Notes under the pieces: model-generated
Databases searched by the model: none
The model's input: the letters and a program-made list of their open reading frames with translations, nothing else
Told to the model about the DNA's origin: nothing
Assembly: GCA_937891165.1 (NCBI GenBank)
Contig: CALAEX010000093.1
Location: forward strand, 1 to 26,761
Source: an uncultured Lachnospiraceae bacterium
Lineage (GTDB): Bacteria > Bacillota > Clostridia > Lachnospirales > Lachnospiraceae
Direction: 5' to 3'
Length of the DNA: 26,761 bases
Translations under genes and position numbers: made by a program
Shown here: one piece after another, positions 24,159 to 26,761 of the stretch
How positions within the stretch are numbered: the first letter of the stretch is position 1
Layout: every line of letters starts with the position of its first letter

Positions 24159-24962
24159 TTAACGCAAACTTTGAGCACGATAGCTTTCCGCAATAACATC
24201 CAATTCCTTCCCAAATCGAGCTAGTTCATTCAAATCTCCCTCGTTATATACTCGGAAGAATTCATCTTGAATTTTTATTACTTCTTGTTTATTCGCTACT
24301 CTATAAAGGTTTTGAATATTTGTTAAAATTTCTGCTACCATTGTTGCTTTGATATTAAAAGAATTTTGAGCATCCAATACTTCATCTCGTACGGATGCCA
24401 TTTCTTCATCTAATACCACAATAGCATCTGCTGCTTTATGTAAGCGTTCTCTCAATACTGGTGGCATATTCTTTTTATATTTATATTGCAGGGAATGTTC
24501 AATAGTCGCCCAAAAATTCATTGCCAATGTTCGAATTTGGATTTCCACTAAAATTTCTTTTGGTCCTCTTAGCGACTCTACCGTATAAGCAACTGTCATA
24601 TGATAGCTTCGATAACCGCTTGCTTTAATGTTTTGAATATAATCCTTTTCTCTTTTTACTTTCATATCTGTACGACTATGAATAATTTCAACTACTTTAT
24701 AAATATCCTCTACGAACTGACAAATAATTCGAATCCCTGCAATATCCCCAATTTTTTCCTCAAAATTTTCAAAATCGATTCCTTTCTTCTGACACTTTTC
24801 TAGAATACTAGAAATCTTTTTCACCCTTCCGTTTACCTGTTCAATCGGAGAATAATTTCCAGACCTACGACTAGCAACTATCAAATGATTGAACTTCACT
24901 ACTAGTTCATCCACTGCCAATTCATATGGCTCTAAAATTTCTCTCCAAAGTTGTATCTCCAA
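24159..24962 (-). CDS. relQ: Small alarmone synthetase (GTP pyrophosphokinase), RelQ type
   Basis: 267 aa, TTG start at 24962 with GGAGG 9 nt upstream. Synthetase-only protein of the RelA/SpoT family; no HD hydrolase or TGS domain. Key motifs are SPIEQVNGRVK (36-46), DIAGIRIICQF (73-83), the substrate loop DYIQNIKASGYRSYH (107-121) and EIQIRTLAMNFWATIEHS (140-157). It transfers pyrophosphate from ATP to GTP/GDP to make (p)ppGpp. It is longer than the roughly 210-aa Bacillus RelQ, with an extra helical C-terminus (about 205-267). It lies about 40 bp after the LCP gene and is probably co-transcribed with it; its own terminator follows. Confidence 0.95.
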   Translation of the reverse strand: MEIQLWREILEPYELAVDELVVKFNHLIVASRRSGNYSPIEQVNGRVKKISSILEKCQKKGIDFENFEEKIGDIAGIRIICQFVEDIYKVVEIIHSRTDMKVKREKDYIQNIKASGYRSYHMTVAYTVESLRGPKEILVEIQIRTLAMNFWATIEHSLQYKYKKNMPPVLRERLHKAADAIVVLDEEMASVRDEVLDAQNSFNIKATMVAEILTNIQNLYRVANKQEVIKIQDEFFRVYNEGDLNELARFGKELDVIAESYRAQSLR

Positions 24963-25002
24963 TTAAAAAAACCTCCATCACACCAATAGAATTTTATTAT
25001 TC

Positions 25003-26436
25003 TCATTCTTCTGTTCCATACAAGAATTCTTGTATAATATCCACATTATCAGGATAAAATGTAATGACATCTTTTCCTTGAATGATAGCATTAGAATAAT
25101 GTCCATTTTTTGGTATTTGCAATGTTTGAACATCAAAATTTCTCTGTTCTACTACTGCTTCCAAACAATCCGCTGCTACTTCTTTTAAACTTTCCGATGC
25201 TGTTACATACCCAAAACAATTATTCATTATAGATAAAAGCTCTGCTATATTTTTCTCTTTATACTTTTCAAACAATGCTCCTAGCACAACACGATGACGA
25301 TAATTTCTACCAAAATCATCTTTTAATCCATTTGCTGTTGGCACATAACGTACTCTACAATAACCAAGCACTTGACTACCTGTCATATTTTGATAACCAG
25401 CCACCGTATTTCTTTCTGATTTTTTAGAAATATACTCCGTTGTATTTAAGTAATTGGATTCTTGTGCTGTTAAAGAAATACGCAGACCACCTAATTGGTC
25501 AATAATATCTTCAAAACCAGAAAAGTTAATCAATACATATCCATCTAACTTAATCTTAAAGTTTGTTTCGATTGTTTCCATAATCAATCTTGGACCACCA
25601 TAACTATAAGAAGCATTTAAACGGTCATCCGAACGTCCTGGAATTCGTACATAAATATCACGAAGGAAAGAAACCAAACTAATCTGTCCTGTTCTCTTAT
25701 CCAACGAAGCTACTAAAATTGCATCTGTTCTTCCTCTACTTGCACCATAAATATTTTCTTCTCCTAATAAAAGTACATTCACAACATTTTCATCTTGCAT
25801 AATAGAATTTGTAGATTGTGCTATGGTTGGTACTGGTGTGGCATTAGGGTCTATCGTTGGTTCTGGAGTTTGTGTTATTGTAATATCTGGTATGATTGTA
25901 ACTGTAACTTCATTATTATCTGGAACTACAGTTGGTGTTGGTTCTTCTGGGTCTACATTAATTTTTCCAAATACAAAATTTACAGCAACATTATACATCA
26001 ATTGTTGTCCTGGTTCTGTACCAAATAAAAAACCTACTAAAAGCAAAATCCCCAAAATAACGGAACCTACTATCTTCCCCCAATTTGGAATAGAACTCCA
26101 TATTTCTAACCATTTATTTTGTTGCTTTTTTGGTTCTATACTAGCACTCATTTCTACATCATGACCAAATTCTTGTTCAATTTGTTGTGCTAAAGCCGCA
26201 CTTACTCCAACAAACAAATCTTCTGACAAATCATCTTCTTCCTCATCTAAAACACTAACCACTGTATTTGGTGGTTCTACATGAAATTTCATATCTAAAT
26301 CAGAAGGTTCTTCATCAATAATACGTTCTGCTAAAGTATTTTTTTCATCCATACTAAGAACTTTTTCTAACTGTTTGTAAAAATCTTCACTTTTTGAAGG
26401 GTCAAACTCTATTTCTTTCTTTTCCTCTCTATCCAT
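25003..26436 (-). CDS. LytR-CpsA-Psr (LCP) family wall-polymer ligase
   Basis: 477 aa, start ATG at 26436 with AGAGGAAG upstream. An unusually long acidic cytoplasmic N-terminus (1-118), one membrane segment (about 121-139), an extracellular Pro/Thr linker (about 163-210), then the LCP domain from about 218: VVNVLLLGEENIYG, SRGRTDAILVASLD (R236, D238), VSFLRDIYVRIPG (R259, D260), LDGYVLINFSGFEDIIDQLGG and VLGYCRVRY. LCP proteins transfer undecaprenyl-linked polymers such as teichoic acid or capsule to peptidoglycan outside the membrane. The long acidic tail and linker are longer than in the classic LytR layout and might serve regulation by phosphorylation; that is inference. Confidence 0.93.
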   Translation of the reverse strand: MDREEKKEIEFDPSKSEDFYKQLEKVLSMDEKNTLAERIIDEEPSDLDMKFHVEPPNTVVSVLDEEEDDLSEDLFVGVSAALAQQIEQEFGHDVEMSASIEPKKQQNKWLEIWSSIPNWGKIVGSVILGILLLVGFLFGTEPGQQLMYNVAVNFVFGKINVDPEEPTPTVVPDNNEVTVTIIPDITITQTPEPTIDPNATPVPTIAQSTNSIMQDENVVNVLLLGEENIYGASRGRTDAILVASLDKRTGQISLVSFLRDIYVRIPGRSDDRLNASYSYGGPRLIMETIETNFKIKLDGYVLINFSGFEDIIDQLGGLRISLTAQESNYLNTTEYISKKSERNTVAGYQNMTGSQVLGYCRVRYVPTANGLKDDFGRNYRHRVVLGALFEKYKEKNIAELLSIMNNCFGYVTASESLKEVAADCLEAVVEQRNFDVQTLQIPKNGHYSNAIIQGKDVITFYPDNVDIIQEFLYGTEE

Positions 26437-26466
26437 TCTTCCTCTTCTCTCTGTCTTGATTGCTAT

Positions 26467-26761
26467 TTAGCACATTCTCTCCAGTAATTTTTCCATAAAT
26501 TGATATACTCGGAGCGTGGAAGGCAAGTTAAGAGCTTCCATTGGCGTATGAATGTCTTTCATATCTGGTCCAATCGAAATCATATCGAGTTCTGGCATTT
26601 TCTCTGCAATTAAACCACATTCTAATCCTGCATGGATTGCTTCTACAATCGGCTCTTTGTGATACATTTCTTTGTAAACTCTGATAAATGTTTCTCTAAG
26701 GTCAGATTCCGGTCTATAGGCCCAGCCTGGATAGTCTCCTTTGATTTCACAGGTGCCGTCG
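26467..26761 (-). CDS. pepD: Aminoacyl-histidine dipeptidase PepD (M20 family), C-terminal part only
   Basis: The frame is open to the window's right edge; the visible 97 residues begin DGTCEIKGDYPGWAYRPES and end in MEKLLERMC. PepD features are GDYPGW, the EPIVEAIHAGLECG block carrying the conserved metal-ligand His, and SIGPDMKDIHTP. The enzyme is a zinc-dependent cytosolic dipeptidase with broad specificity. The catalytic N-terminal two thirds lie outside the window. It ends 30 bp before the LCP gene with no terminator seen between, so read-through is possible. Confidence 0.92.
   Translation of the reverse strand, partial: DGTCEIKGDYPGWAYRPESDLRETFIRVYKEMYHKEPIVEAIHAGLECGLIAEKMPELDMISIGPDMKDIHTPMEALNLPSTLRVYQFMEKLLERMC

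Noticed and set aside
25795..26164. Plus-strand frames opposite the LCP gene
   Set aside because: Shadows of its linker and membrane segment; repetitive composition and no start signals.

Overview
The window looks like a stretch of a low-G+C Firmicutes chromosome, most likely a Lachnospiraceae-type clostridium. Reasons: A+T-rich intergenic DNA, strong AGGAGG-type ribosome sites, a T-box leader, clostridial ChW repeats, a RelQ/LCP/RsmF/PepD housekeeping neighbourhood, and a large protein cassette of a kind I associate with Lachnospiraceae genomes (from memory, not searched). Nearly all genes lie on the minus strand; only a transposase and one Xre-type regulator are on the plus strand.

Layout. 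(a) 1-1064: the 5' end of valS, preceded by a complete Val T-box leader and promoter. The reading frame switches after about 100 codons into a GlgD-like sequence that runs off the window edge. This is a chimera, probably an assembly or amplification misjoin. (b) 1082-6748: an accessory region. It holds a MITE-like 24-bp inverted repeat pair, a BspA-type leucine-rich-repeat lipoprotein, a complete 1,852-bp DDE insertion sequence with 13-bp ends, an 8-bp target duplication and an unusual folded non-coding tail, then a secreted ChW/SH3-like/ricin/M23 wall hydrolase, and a divergent Xre regulator with overlapping promoters and a palindromic operator candidate. (c) 6905-14605: a five-gene minus-strand cluster (tail-anchored Pro/Thr-linker protein, 1,201-aa protein, actin/Hsp70-fold-like protein, TPR-like protein, coiled-coil membrane protein) that looks like an undescribed envelope-associated system. 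It is preceded by a membrane-anchored hypothetical at 14723-15448 with its own terminator. (d) 15662-20321: an isolated two-gene unit with a visibly different base composition, made of a Hint-domain (hedgehog/intein-type) protein and a 1,052-aa protein with a hydrophobic C-terminus. It is the best candidate here for a previously undescribed module. (e) 20652-24056: housekeeping operon with RsmF-type rRNA methyltransferase, RsuA/RluB-type pseudouridine synthase, HAD phosphatase and a two-TM protein. (f) 24159-26761: RelQ alarmone synthetase, LytR-CpsA-Psr cell-wall ligase and the 3' end of pepD.

How they fit together: regions e and f are ordinary translation, stress and wall housekeeping. Regions b, c and d are dominated by secreted or membrane-attached proteins of unknown or wall-related role. 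All base-composition remarks come from counting a few 60-base lines, not from a full computation. I saw no tRNA, rRNA or CRISPR array.
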